Assembly: GCA_913030915.1 (NCBI GenBank)
Contig: CAJWEW010000009.1
Span: forward strand, 1-48,712
DNA: 48,712 bases
Reading direction: 5' to 3'
Source: an uncultured Rhodobiaceae bacterium
GTDB taxonomy: Bacteria > Pseudomonadota > Alphaproteobacteria > Rhizobiales > TMED25
Part shown: piece after piece, positions 1 to 9,851 of the stretch
How the letters are laid out: the number at the start of each line of letters is the position of its first letter
Numbering within the stretch: position 1 is the first letter of the stretch
Translations under genes and position numbers: made by a program
Notes under the pieces: model-generated
Told to the model about the DNA's origin: nothing
The model's database searches: none
What the model saw: the letters and a program-made list of their open reading frames with translations, nothing else

Positions 1-1183
1 CATGAAGATAGCGCAATTATTGTCAACCATTCCCGGTGCGGTACCTGCTGAATATGCAAATGAGCTATCTCAGTTACAAAGCATGGCACCACCTATGGGT
101 AAGGGATTTGTAAGAAGAAGAATGATAAGTGAGCTTGGGGTAAATTGGAGTGATTGCTTCAAAGATTTTGATTATATCCCTTTTGCTGCAGCTTCACTCG
201 GCCAAGTTCACAAGGCCGTTACAAATGAAAGCCGTGAAATTGTGTGTAAGTTACAGTATCCAGATATGAATTCAGCAGTAGAGGCGGATTTAAAGCAATT
301 AGATGTGATATTCAAGATCAACAAAAATTTAAGTCCTGCAATAGGAACTGATCAAATACGCAAAGAAATTGCCGAAAGATTACGTGAAGAGCTGGATTAT
401 AAGCGCGAAGGAACTCACATGAAATTATTCACTGAGATACTCAAGGACTATAATGACATCAAAATACCAGAATTAGTGGATGATCTATGCACAGAAAAAC
501 TTCTTGTGATGACATATTTGCCCGGCGAACCGTTAATGAATTTCAAGAATTCTGAACAATCTATGAGAAATAAAATTGCTGAGTGTCTATTCAGGGCATG
601 GTGGGTACCATTTGGACAGTATGGTGTCATTCACGGGGACCCGCATCTTGGTAATTATTCCATAATTAAAAGAAAAAACGAGATATTAGGCATTAACCTT
701 CTAGACTTTGGTTGCGTAAGAAGGTTTCACCCAGCCTTTGTTGAAGGGGTAATCAATTTATATGATGGACTTAAATACAATAATCAGGAACTTGTCGTCA
801 ACTCATATGAAAAGTGGGGATTTAAGAATTTAAGCAAAGAACTAATTGATATATTAAATATTTGGGCAAATTTTATATATGGACCACTGCTGGATAATAG
901 AAAAAGAACTGTTGCAGACGGAATAGAACCTGAGCTCTATGGAAGAAAGGAGGCTTTCAACGTTTACCAAGCACTTAAAGATATTGGCCCTGTTGAAATA
1001 CCAAGGGAGTTTGTGTTTATGGATAGAGCTGCAATCGGTCTTGGGTCAGTTTTTCTTCATCTAAACGCAAACTTAAATTTGCACGATTTATTTGAAGAAG
1101 CGATTGATAATTTTAGTTCGAAGAAGCTATCAGAAAGACAGTCAAAAATTTTTAAGAAAACAGGTGTTGATTATGGAAGTTGA
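1..1183 (+). CDS. ABC1/AarF/UbiB-family atypical kinase, 5'-truncated by the window edge
   Basis: Starts inside the N-terminal family motif (MKIAQLLSTIPG..PAEYANELSQLQSMAPPMG); A-rich loop AAASLGQVHKA; catalytic HGDPHLGN and LDFGCVR. Confidence 0.88.
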   Translation, partial: MKIAQLLSTIPGAVPAEYANELSQLQSMAPPMGKGFVRRRMISELGVNWSDCFKDFDYIPFAAASLGQVHKAVTNESREIVCKLQYPDMNSAVEADLKQLDVIFKINKNLSPAIGTDQIRKEIAERLREELDYKREGTHMKLFTEILKDYNDIKIPELVDDLCTEKLLVMTYLPGEPLMNFKNSEQSMRNKIAECLFRAWWVPFGQYGVIHGDPHLGNYSIIKRKNEILGINLLDFGCVRRFHPAFVEGVINLYDGLKYNNQELVVNSYEKWGFKNLSKELIDILNIWANFIYGPLLDNRKRTVADGIEPELYGRKEAFNVYQALKDIGPVEIPREFVFMDRAAIGLGSVFLHLNANLNLHDLFEEAIDNFSSKKLSERQSKIFKKTGVDYGS

Positions 1184-1265
1184 TCAACATTTTACTCTTG
1201 TAAATTGAGTGTATCTTGTATAGATTTATTACTTACCAAACTTAATTTTTACTTGGAAAACACAA

Positions 1266-1376
1266 ATGGATTATGAAGAACATAATAAAACTTATAATGG
1301 TTTTATAAAGTTCACAAAATACACAACAATTTTGGTTATACTAATTCTAGTTTTTCTTGTAGCTTTCGTATATTAA
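1266..1376 (+). CDS. Small aa3-type cytochrome c oxidase subunit IV-like membrane protein (36 aa)
   Basis: Hand-translated ORF missing from the supplied track (<60 aa): MDYEEHNKTYNGFIKFTKYTTILVILILVFLVAFVY. It has a short polar N-terminus, a YNGFIKF-like motif and one TM helix, as in the alphaproteobacterial aa3 subunit IV family, and sits just upstream of pntA. Confidence 0.72.
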   Translation: MDYEEHNKTYNGFIKFTKYTTILVILILVFLVAFVY

Positions 1377-1389
1377 TTCGTTGAATATA

Positions 1390-2526
1390 ATGCAAATTTC
1401 TGTTTTAACCGAGCACGATCAATTAGAAACAAGAGTCGCTTTATCGCCAGATACAGTAAAAAAACTTGTCTCAAATGGACTTAGTGTCATTATACAATCC
1501 GGCTGTGGAGCGCAATCCAATTATTCAGATCAGCAATACGAAGAGGTGGGTGCAAAAGTAACAAGAACAATAAGTGATAAAGTTCTCAGTTCGGACATTT
1601 TGGTAACGGTCAAGAGACCCGATGATAAAATTTTAGCCAAATTAAATAAAAGTGCGATTGTAATAGGCCAAATGGATCCTTACGTAAGTCCTACTGAAAT
1701 GGATGAATATACTAAATATGGACATCAGTTTTTTTCGATGGAACTAATGCCACGTATAACTAGAGCTCAGTCAATGGACGTACTATCATCTCAATCAAAT
1801 CTTGCTGGATACAAAGCGGTAATTGACAGCACAGCAGAATATAAGAAAGCTATTCCAATGATGATGACTGCAGCTGGGACAATAGCGCCTGCAAAAATTT
1901 TTATAATGGGTGTGGGTGTCGCTGGACTTCAGGCGATCGCGACAGCAAGAAGATTGGGTGGTATCGTGACCGCTACTGATGTAAGACCTGCAACAAAAGA
2001 GCAAGTAGAGTCACTTGGAGCTAAGTTTATTGCCGTCGAAGACGAAGAGTTTAAGGCCGCAGAAACCGCAGCCGGTTATGCCAAGGAAATGTCAAAAGAG
2101 TATCAAGAGAAACAAAGTCAGCTTGTCTCAGAGCATATTAAAAACCAAGATATTGTTATAACTACAGCCCTAATACCTGGAAGAAAAGCACCAATACTTA
2201 TTTCCAAGAAAATGGTTGAAACTATGAAAGAAGGTTCTGTCATAGCAGACCTCGCGACCGAAAGAGGTGGTAATGTTGAAATTGCACAGCCTGGGAAAAA
2301 TATCATTCACAACGGAGTTGCAATACTGGGCTCCGAAAACTTCGCAAGGCTTTTACCAACAGATGCATCAAATTTATATGCACAGAATGTATTGAAGTTT
2401 TTGGATGAAATAATTGACTATGAAAATAAACAATTATCAATAAATTATGATGATGAAATCATCAAAGGAATTCTAATTTCAAGGGGTGGTAAATTAGTTC
2501 ACCCAATGTACCAGAAAGGAGAGTAA
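1390..2526 (+). CDS. pntAA: NAD(P) transhydrogenase subunit alpha part 1
   Basis: AlaDH/PNT N- and C-terminal domain sequence (MMTAAGTIAPAKIFIMGVGVAGLQAIATARRLG). The ATG at 1390 is preferred over the in-frame TTG at 1381. Confidence 0.95.
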   Translation: MQISVLTEHDQLETRVALSPDTVKKLVSNGLSVIIQSGCGAQSNYSDQQYEEVGAKVTRTISDKVLSSDILVTVKRPDDKILAKLNKSAIVIGQMDPYVSPTEMDEYTKYGHQFFSMELMPRITRAQSMDVLSSQSNLAGYKAVIDSTAEYKKAIPMMMTAAGTIAPAKIFIMGVGVAGLQAIATARRLGGIVTATDVRPATKEQVESLGAKFIAVEDEEFKAAETAAGYAKEMSKEYQEKQSQLVSEHIKNQDIVITTALIPGRKAPILISKKMVETMKEGSVIADLATERGGNVEIAQPGKNIIHNGVAILGSENFARLLPTDASNLYAQNVLKFLDEIIDYENKQLSINYDDEIIKGILISRGGKLVHPMYQKGE

Positions 2527-2528
2527 TT

Positions 2529-2906
2529 ATGGCTATGGAAAAGACAATGACTGATATTGTTGATATGGCGCATAATGTTGGATTAATGGGAGCAGTAGAT
2601 CCATTAATGTATAAGTTTGCAATATTTATTCTTGCTATTTTTATTGGTTACTATGTAATATGGAGTGTTACTCCCGCCTTACATACACCACTTATGTCGG
2701 TAACTAATGCTATCTCATCTGTTATTATTGTAGGTGCACTTTTGTCTCTTGGGGCAGAATTTATTGAAGGCCAAACAAGCCTTACAAATTTCTATATTGC
2801 AAAGGGTTTTGGTTTTGTTGCGCTTATACTTGCATCTATTAATATTTTTGGTGGCTTTTTTGTTACATATCGAATGCTATCAATGTATAAAAAGAAGGTA
2901 AAGTAA
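2529..2906 (+). CDS. pntAB: NAD(P) transhydrogenase subunit alpha part 2
   Basis: Small multi-TM protein between pntAA and pntB (TPALHTPLMSVTNAISSVIIVGAL). Confidence 0.95.
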   Translation: MAMEKTMTDIVDMAHNVGLMGAVDPLMYKFAIFILAIFIGYYVIWSVTPALHTPLMSVTNAISSVIIVGALLSLGAEFIEGQTSLTNFYIAKGFGFVALILASINIFGGFFVTYRMLSMYKKKVK

Positions 2907-2907
2907 C

Positions 2908-4302
2908 GTGTCCGCTAATCTAATTTCATTCTTATATTTAATTTCGGGGATATTTTTCATTCTAGCTCTGAGAGGATTATCAAATCCTGAGTCTGCAAGA
3001 ATGGGGAATTATTTTGGTATAACTGGTATGGTCATAGCGGCCTTTACAACACTATTCATATCACCACCAGCTGGTATGGATTTATTATTGCTATTAGGGG
3101 GCTTATTAATTGGGGGCACAATTGGCTTAGTTATTGCAAAAAATATAGCCATGACGGCTATGCCACAACTTGTTGCAGCATTCCATTCACTTGTTGGCCT
3201 GGCCGCTGTGCTGGTTGCATCCGCAGCATTATATGTCCCTTCATCAATGGGCATAGGCACAGTTGGCGATATACATCTAGCAAGCTTAATTGAGATGGGC
3301 CTTGGTGTAATAATTGGAGCAATAACTTTTTCAGGTTCTGTAATTGCATTTCTTAAATTACAAGGCTTGATGTCAGGGTCTCCAATAGTATTTCCAAAGC
3401 AGCATCTGCTAAATCTTATTATAGCCATTGGTATTGTGTCACTTCTTGTTGTGTTTACCATGACTGAGTCTCATTCAATCTATTGGACAATCGTTTTATT
3501 ATCATTCCTGATTGGGTTTTTGATCATTATACCGATCGGAGGTGCCGATATGCCTGTTGTAGTATCAATGCTCAACTCTTATTCAGGTTGGGCTGCAGCA
3601 GGTATTGGTTTCACACTCGGAAACATAGCCCTTATCATTACAGGCGCACTAGTTGGGTCCTCAGGTGCAATATTATCTTACATCATGTGCAAGGGAATGA
3701 ATAGATCATTTTTCAATGTTATACTCGGGGGCTTTGGTGGCGAAACTTCATCAGAAAGCACTGGTAGTACAGAAAATAGACCAGTAAAGCAAGGATCTGC
3801 TGATGATGCCGCTTTTATAATGAAAAATGCAGGCTCTGTAATAATTGTTCCTGGTTACGGAATGGCAGTGGCGCAGGCACAGCATGCTCTTCGTGAGATG
3901 GTTGATATATTAAAAGGATCAGGCGTAAACGTCTCATATGCTATTCACCCGGTAGCAGGTAGAATGCCGGGGCACATGAATGTCTTATTAGCTGAGGCTC
4001 AAGTTCCGTATGATGAAGTATTCGAATTAGAAGATATAAATTCTCAGTTCAGTCAAACTGATGTTACTTTCGTAATTGGTGCAAACGACGTCACAAACCC
4101 AGCGGCAAAAACTGATTCAAGTAGTCCTATTTATGGGATGCCAATATTAGATGTTGAAAGATCAGGTACAATTTTATTCCTAAAAAGGTCCCTCGCCTCA
4201 GGCTACGCTGGTGTTGAAAATGAATTGTTTTTTAGAGATAACACAATGATGTTATTCGGTGATGCGAAGAAAATGGTGGAGGATATTGTTAAGGCCTTCT
4301 AG
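2908..4302 (+). CDS. pntB: NAD(P) transhydrogenase subunit beta (GTG start)
   Basis: GGADMPVVVSMLNSYSGWAAAGIGF and GYGMAVAQAQHALREM, PntB signatures. Confidence 0.97.
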   Translation: MSANLISFLYLISGIFFILALRGLSNPESARMGNYFGITGMVIAAFTTLFISPPAGMDLLLLLGGLLIGGTIGLVIAKNIAMTAMPQLVAAFHSLVGLAAVLVASAALYVPSSMGIGTVGDIHLASLIEMGLGVIIGAITFSGSVIAFLKLQGLMSGSPIVFPKQHLLNLIIAIGIVSLLVVFTMTESHSIYWTIVLLSFLIGFLIIIPIGGADMPVVVSMLNSYSGWAAAGIGFTLGNIALIITGALVGSSGAILSYIMCKGMNRSFFNVILGGFGGETSSESTGSTENRPVKQGSADDAAFIMKNAGSVIIVPGYGMAVAQAQHALREMVDILKGSGVNVSYAIHPVAGRMPGHMNVLLAEAQVPYDEVFELEDINSQFSQTDVTFVIGANDVTNPAAKTDSSSPIYGMPILDVERSGTILFLKRSLASGYAGVENELFFRDNTMMLFGDAKKMVEDIVKAF

Positions 4303-5125
4303 CCCTTTTTATTTTTATTAATTCCTTCTTCGCTCTAGCATTGTTACGTTCTTCAGATAAGATTTTTTCATAATCATTTATAGCATCTTCAATTTTATTC
4401 AGGCTCTTGAGAACGTCAGCTCTGATAAAAAGTGCTGGCACTAAACTTGGATCATAGTTTAGAACCTGGTTTAAATCATCTAACGCATTATGCAGTCTTC
4501 CCAGTTCATGGTAGGATATGGACCTATAGTATAAAGCTGTTAAATTATTTGGTTTTTGACTTATGGAATAATCAAAATCCTGTACTGCATCAGCGTGTAA
4601 TTTGTATCTTTGTTTAATTCTTCCTCGCATTTGATAGGCTAAGAAATTCTTATCACTATATTTTATTGCACTATCTAAGTCGCCTAATGCTAATTTTGAG
4701 TTATTAACTCCGTCATAATATTTTGCCCTATTATAATAGGCGTCAGAATAAAATGGGTTTATACTTAATGAAACATCAAAATCATATAAAGCCTGCTCAA
4801 AGTTGCCTAATAAATATTGAGCTTCTCCTCTATAGTTATAAGCTTCGAATGACTTTGAGTCCTGATTTAGGACAATATTAAAGCTATCAATTGCTTCGGT
4901 GAAATTATTATGCCGCATATACTCTTTGCCCAATAAGATATAAAGATCTAAATTTTTCTCATCATTATGAAGGGCTGATTTTATTGATAGAATACTTTTC
5001 TCTTTGTTGTCACTTTGATAATAAATTGGGTTTGCTTGGCTCTGCAGAGCGACTTTGTCAGAGGTCGTACAACCGTTCAGAGGTATTAAAATGCAAATAA
5101 GTAAGATAAATTTCTTTCCAGTCAT
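4289..5125 (-). CDS. TPR-repeat lipoprotein
   Basis: Signal peptide with lipobox (LLICILIPLNGC); multiple TPR units (AYNYRGEAQYLLGNFEQALYDFDVSLSINP). Confidence 0.8.
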   Translation of the reverse strand: MTGKKFILLICILIPLNGCTTSDKVALQSQANPIYYQSDNKEKSILSIKSALHNDEKNLDLYILLGKEYMRHNNFTEAIDSFNIVLNQDSKSFEAYNYRGEAQYLLGNFEQALYDFDVSLSINPFYSDAYYNRAKYYDGVNNSKLALGDLDSAIKYSDKNFLAYQMRGRIKQRYKLHADAVQDFDYSISQKPNNLTALYYRSISYHELGRLHNALDDLNQVLNYDPSLVPALFIRADVLKSLNKIEDAINDYEKILSEERNNARAKKELIKIKRARRP

Positions 5126-5206
5126 GTAATAGTGGCTAACCTAGATTAATAGGTTCCTATCATTAAATACACTGTCAAATTATAATGTGTGGGTGTTAAT
5201 ATCTAT

Positions 5207-5431
5207 TTAAAAAATACTTGAACCATCGCGGAGCAATTTTTTTCTTGCTAGCTTTCTGCCGCGCCTAATTGCTTCAGCTTTCTCTCTCGCACGCTTTACA
5301 GATGGTTTTTCATAATGATTTCTGAGTTTCATTTCCCTGAAAATACCCTCTCTTTGCATTTTCTTTTTTAATGCTTTTAGAGCCTGATCAACGTTATTAT
5401 CTCTTACAGTTACGTGCAACTTTATCTCCAA
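5207..5431 (-). CDS. rpsU: 30S ribosomal protein S21
   Basis: [48 protein letters not shown]. Confidence 0.96.
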   Translation of the reverse strand: MEIKLHVTVRDNNVDQALKALKKKMQREGIFREMKLRNHYEKPSVKRAREKAEAIRRGRKLARKKLLRDGSSIF

Positions 5432-5521
5432 TTTAGATATTTATATACGGATAATTCTTTACTTATAACTTATTATATTTTTTTGTAAACACAAATAGGA
5501 CTTCTTGTTCAAAATTTATTA

Positions 5522-6583
5522 TTATTTAAATTCTTCAAGAAAATTTACATGCCCCATTTTTCGTCCCTTTTTTGTTTCAGTCTTTCCATAAATATATATT
5601 TTTTCATTTTTTGAGTTATTCTTATCTTTCCAAATGTTGACGTCATCACCAATTAGATTGAGCATTTTTGTCTTAAAAATTAATTTTGGGTTTAGTATCT
5701 CCAATTGTGATATGGCTCTAATATGCTGTTCAAATTGTGATATATCCGCGCCATCTAGTGTCCAATGTCCTGAATTATGAACTCTCGGCGCTATCTCATT
5801 TACTAAAATTGAATTATCTTTTAATATAAAGAACTCGATTGCCAAGACGCCAACATAATTTAAATTTGTGATCATTTTTGTTGATATTTCATTAAGAATA
5901 TTCCCAGTTTTCTGATCAATTGACGCAGGAACGTGTGAGGTATTTAGAATATGGTTTTTATGAATATTTTCAGAAGGAGGGTATGTAAAAGTATTACCAT
6001 GTGTATCACGCGCAGAAATTGTTGATACTTCGATGACAAAATCAACGAATCCTTCTAGGATACATGGTCTTTTACCAAATTCATTAAATGCTTCTTCAGC
6101 CTCACTTATTGTATTTATTACTCTCTGTCCTTTACCATCGTATCCAAGCTGACGCGTCTTAATTACACTTTTTTTATCATAATTCCAATGGGAAAGATCT
6201 GAGATATTTAGGACATTTGTATACTCATTTGTAGCAATTTGGTTTTCAACACAGAAATCTTTTTCCATTAAACGATCTTGGCTAATTTTAATGGCATCAG
6301 AAGATGGGAATAACTTACCCGATTTTGCGATAAAATTGATTGTATTCTGAGGGATATTTTCAAATTCAATTGTTATGTAATCGACACGCTCTGTGAATTC
6401 AACAAGTTTTTTTATATCGCTATACTCGGCTATTATTTGATTAGTTGCAAATTTAAAGGCAGGACTTTCATGATCTGGGCAATAAATATTCGTTTCAAAG
6501 CCAAGATTTTTTGCAGCCTCGGCGAGCATCATACCTAGTTGACCGCCACCCAATATACCGATAGTTTTCTTTTTATTGGTCAT
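5522..6583 (-). CDS. purK: 5-(carboxyamino)imidazole ribonucleotide synthase
   Basis: [18 protein letters not shown]-terminus and ATP-grasp sequence; start overlaps the purE stop (4 nt). Confidence 0.95.
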   Translation of the reverse strand: MTNKKKTIGILGGGQLGMMLAEAAKNLGFETNIYCPDHESPAFKFATNQIIAEYSDIKKLVEFTERVDYITIEFENIPQNTINFIAKSGKLFPSSDAIKISQDRLMEKDFCVENQIATNEYTNVLNISDLSHWNYDKKSVIKTRQLGYDGKGQRVINTISEAEEAFNEFGKRPCILEGFVDFVIEVSTISARDTHGNTFTYPPSENIHKNHILNTSHVPASIDQKTGNILNEISTKMITNLNYVGVLAIEFFILKDNSILVNEIAPRVHNSGHWTLDGADISQFEQHIRAISQLEILNPKLIFKTKMLNLIGDDVNIWKDKNNSKNEKIYIYGKTETKKGRKMGHVNFLEEFK

Positions 6584-7053
6584 TTAGGGGTTTTATCTAT
6601 CGACTCTGTTTGTTTATTTCTATATGACTTAAGCAACGAAGACAATTTTTCATCGTTAATTGATAATATCGATATTGCTAATAGTGCCGCATTGGTAGCG
6701 CCAGATGTTCCAATTGCAAGAGTTCCAACCGGTATGCCTTTTGGCATCTGGATAATAGATAAAAGACTATCAACACCATTTAATAAGCTTGACTCGATAG
6801 GGACACCTAAAACGGGTAAGGTTGTAATAGATGCAACCATACCAGGGAGGTGAGCGGACCCACCCGCTCCAGCAATAATTATGGAATAATTTTTTTCTGC
6901 ATCTTTTGCAAAACTATATAATCTCTCAGGGGTTCTGTGAGCGGAAATAATTAACTCATCGTAATCTTGTTTAAATTCATCAAGAATATTTGCTGCAAAC
7001 TTCATTGTTTCCCAATCCGACTGTGACCCCATTATTATTGCTATCTTATTCAT
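6580..7053 (-). CDS. purE: 5-(carboxyamino)imidazole ribonucleotide mutase
   Basis: [38 protein letters not shown]. Confidence 0.96.
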   Translation of the reverse strand: MNKIAIIMGSQSDWETMKFAANILDEFKQDYDELIISAHRTPERLYSFAKDAEKNYSIIIAGAGGSAHLPGMVASITTLPVLGVPIESSLLNGVDSLLSIIQMPKGIPVGTLAIGTSGATNAALLAISILSINDEKLSSLLKSYRNKQTESIDKTPK

Positions 7054-7069
7054 TTACCAAACTCCAATA

Positions 7070-7822
7070 TTAAACCAATATATTAGTGAAGCCGTCATAT
7101 ATCAGTTTTATACTCACTAAAAATAACAGAATATAAATTATTTCATAGAATATTTTTGTTGGTAGTTTCCTTACAATCCAGATTCCTATAAATGTAAAGA
7201 TCAGTGATATGGGAAATAATATTACTGATGTCGTAATTGTCGTATTATTCATCTCACCCAACATCATAAATGGAATTATTTTGAGTAAATTATTCATCCA
7301 GAAAAATATCATAAAAGTTCCAGCGTAGGTTCTCTGATTGAGTCTGAGAGGCAAAAGATACATTTGGTAAGGAGGTGCGCCCGTCAATGTAACAAAGCTT
7401 GTAAAGCCTGTAATACTCCCCCAAACTGTTCCTCTTACTAAGCTATGATCTCGTGGCTTGTTCTCCTTTGTATTTCTCCAGTGGGATATGGTGAAAGATA
7501 TTGCAATGAAACCTATGATTATTCTAATCCAGTTAGGATTCACTTGTGACACTAAAATTGCACCGACGATGATGCCAATAATTGATGCTGGGATTGTTAT
7601 TAACAGAGTAATTTTATCAAATGATTTTCTGTATGTCCAAACTGCGACTAGATCTAATATCAATAATATTGGCATTAGTACGGCAGCGGCTTGCATCGGA
7701 GATGCAACGATTGCCATTAACGGCACCGCTAGCACGCCAAGACCTGTCAGCCCTCCCTTAGATAATCCAATTAGGATTACAGAAGGTATAGCCATAGCAT
7801 AAAATAATGGGTCAATTATCAT
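7070..7822 (-). CDS. TauE/SafE-family membrane transporter
   Basis: Multi-TM protein with GLSKGGLTGLGVLAVPLMA and FVTLTGAPPYQMYLLPLRL. Confidence 0.8.
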   Translation of the reverse strand: MIIDPLFYAMAIPSVILIGLSKGGLTGLGVLAVPLMAIVASPMQAAAVLMPILLILDLVAVWTYRKSFDKITLLITIPASIIGIIVGAILVSQVNPNWIRIIIGFIAISFTISHWRNTKENKPRDHSLVRGTVWGSITGFTSFVTLTGAPPYQMYLLPLRLNQRTYAGTFMIFFWMNNLLKIIPFMMLGEMNNTTITTSVILFPISLIFTFIGIWIVRKLPTKIFYEIIYILLFLVSIKLIYDGFTNILV

Positions 7823-7867
7823 CGAGAGACATATATAAAGTTTTATTAAAAAGACTTATGCTTTTAA

Positions 7868-8455
7868 TTAATCAGGCGTATCTGCAGTTGATTGTAGTGT
7901 TTTATTTTCTTTTTGAGCTTCTCGTTCAGCTCTTTTTGAAGCTCTTAGAACAAACTTATCAAGTTCTATTTGAGAGCAAAGACCGAGGGCAACTGGGTCC
8001 TGTGGTTGTATATTTCCTATATTCCAATGTGTTCTATTTCTGATAGACTCTATTGTTGATTTTGTTGTACCAACAAGTCGAATTACCTCGCTATCTTTCA
8101 ATTCAGGATGATTTCTCACAAGCCATGAAATTGCAGCAGGTCTATCTTGTCTCCTTGATAGAGGCGTGTATTTTTTTTGTTTCTTTGTTGTGGTCTCAGG
8201 CAATTCAACAATCGTTTGGTTTAGTTTCAGCATGTGCTCGCTGTTTTGTTCAGCAGCCTCGAGTTCTATCCTTGTCAGTTCACCAGACATTATAGGATCC
8301 ATTCCCCTTATCCCTTGGGCGACATCTCCATCTGCAATTCCCTTAACTTCGAGTGGGTGTAAACTGCAGAATTCAGCTATCTGATCAAATGTTAAAGCTG
8401 TATTTTCAACTAACCAAACAGCAGTTGCTTTGGGCATTAGAGGTGTTTGTGCCAT
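7868..8455 (-). CDS. trcR: DUF1013 family, TrcR-type cell-cycle transcriptional regulator
   Basis: MPKATAVWLVENTALTFDQIAEFCSLHPLEVKGIADGDVAQGI. Confidence 0.85.
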   Translation of the reverse strand: MAQTPLMPKATAVWLVENTALTFDQIAEFCSLHPLEVKGIADGDVAQGIRGMDPIMSGELTRIELEAAEQNSEHMLKLNQTIVELPETTTKKQKKYTPLSRRQDRPAAISWLVRNHPELKDSEVIRLVGTTKSTIESIRNRTHWNIGNIQPQDPVALGLCSQIELDKFVLRASKRAEREAQKENKTLQSTADTPD

Positions 8456-8533
8456 AATTTACTCCAAAAAGTCTGTATATAGAATATTAATATACCAATA
8501 TTGATTTTGTTTCTATAGATATTCGAAATTATT

Positions 8534-9511
8534 TTATTTTCTGGTTAGAATAATTTTTCCAAAATGCTCACCACTTTTCATCAAATCGTGTGCTCGTTCT
8601 GCGTCATCAAGAAAATAACTTTTGAAGATGATTGGTTTTATTTTACCAACATTAAGTAAGGGTAAGATTTTTAATTCTATATCATTTGCTATTTTAGCTT
8701 TGTACTCTAAATTTTTAGGACGTAGAACCGATCCTGTGTGAGATAAACTCTTTCTCATAATTTGGGACAGGTCAATATTGCAAAGATGACCTTTTAAATA
8801 CGCAATCTGGATAATTCGAGCATTCATAGCTGATAAGGCATAATTTTTATTTGTGTATTCACCGCCAACGATATCTAAAGTTACATCTATTTCTTTATAA
8901 CTTGAGTTCTTAATTTCTTCATAGAAATCTTGATTGCTATAATTTACAACCAAATCGGCACCAATTTCATAGCATCTATTACGTTTATCTTCATTGCTAG
9001 TAGTTGTTATAACATTTGCACCAAATTCCTTTGATATCTGTATAGCTGTTGTCCCGATACCACTCGAACCACCGTGGATCAGAACATTCTCATTTGGCTT
9101 AAGTTTGCCAATCCGAAATAAATTATTCCATACTGTAAAATAAGTTTCAGGTATTGCAGCAGCTTCCACGAAGGAAAGATTTTCTGGCATTGGTAAGGTG
9201 AGTTCTTGATTTGCCAGACAATACTCGGCGTAGCCACCACCACCCAGGAGCGCGATTACTTTATCCCCTTTTTTAAATTTGTTAACTCCCGATCCGACTT
9301 CACTGATAGTGCCCGAAACCTCTAACCCAGGGTGATCTGGGGATCCTTCGGGGGGTGGGTGTAGTCCATATCTTTGCAATATATCAGGCCTGTTGACGCC
9401 ACTAGCTTGCACTTCAATTAATACCTCACCTGCTTTTGGATCCGGAATAGTTTTCTTGGTCAGAATAAGTTTACTATTCTTACCGTGATCGACTATGTCT
9501 ATTACTTTCAT
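8534..9511 (-). CDS. NAD(P)H-quinone oxidoreductase (zinc-independent MDR family)
   Basis: VQASGVNRPDILQRYGLHPPPEGSPDHPGLEVSG; HGGSSGIGTTAIQ. Confidence 0.88.
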   Translation of the reverse strand: MKVIDIVDHGKNSKLILTKKTIPDPKAGEVLIEVQASGVNRPDILQRYGLHPPPEGSPDHPGLEVSGTISEVGSGVNKFKKGDKVIALLGGGGYAEYCLANQELTLPMPENLSFVEAAAIPETYFTVWNNLFRIGKLKPNENVLIHGGSSGIGTTAIQISKEFGANVITTTSNEDKRNRCYEIGADLVVNYSNQDFYEEIKNSSYKEIDVTLDIVGGEYTNKNYALSAMNARIIQIAYLKGHLCNIDLSQIMRKSLSHTGSVLRPKNLEYKAKIANDIELKILPLLNVGKIKPIIFKSYFLDDAERAHDLMKSGEHFGKIILTRK

Positions 9512-9555
9512 TAGAAATGTTATCTATGGTATAAGTTGGATTCTTTATTTCAAGA

Positions 9556-9780
9556 TTATTTACTTATAAGGCCTTCAAATTTTTTATTAAATTTACTGAC
9601 CCTTCCGCCTCTATCAAGTATTTGCTGGGAACCACCAGTCCAAGCAGGATGGCTAGTCGGATCGATATCTAATGTTAGACTATCACCCTCAGTCCCATAC
9701 GTTGAGTAAGTTTCATATTTAGTTCCGTCTGTCATTACAACTTGTATCTTATGGTAATCTGGATGGCACTGTTTTTTCAT
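9556..9780 (-). CDS. rpmE: 50S ribosomal protein L31
   Basis: [41 protein letters not shown]. Only one Cys, so apparently the non-zinc-ribbon form. Confidence 0.95.
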   Translation of the reverse strand: MKKQCHPDYHKIQVVMTDGTKYETYSTYGTEGDSLTLDIDPTSHPAWTGGSQQILDRGGRVSKFNKKFEGLISK

Positions 9781-9851
9781 TTTGTTATCTCTTTAATTTA
9801 TATCTTGATTATATACAATAATATCCTGATCATCACAAGTCCAAAATTGGT

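Noticed and set aside
1-1183. Loss of the KxGQ motif (KIAQ) in the ABC1 kinase as a sign of inactivation
   Set aside because: Other ABC1 motifs are intact, and I recall related alphaproteobacterial members with similar K-x-A-Q; the start is also truncated by the window.
3009-3461. 150-aa minus-strand ORF inside pntB, and similar antisense ORFs inside ftsH, serC, serA and tolA/tolR
   Set aside because: All lie opposite strongly supported coding genes and have low-complexity or unnatural composition.
7807-8384. Overlapping plus-strand ORFs opposite trcR
   Set aside because: The minus-strand DUF1013 protein is clearly conserved; these are frame artefacts.
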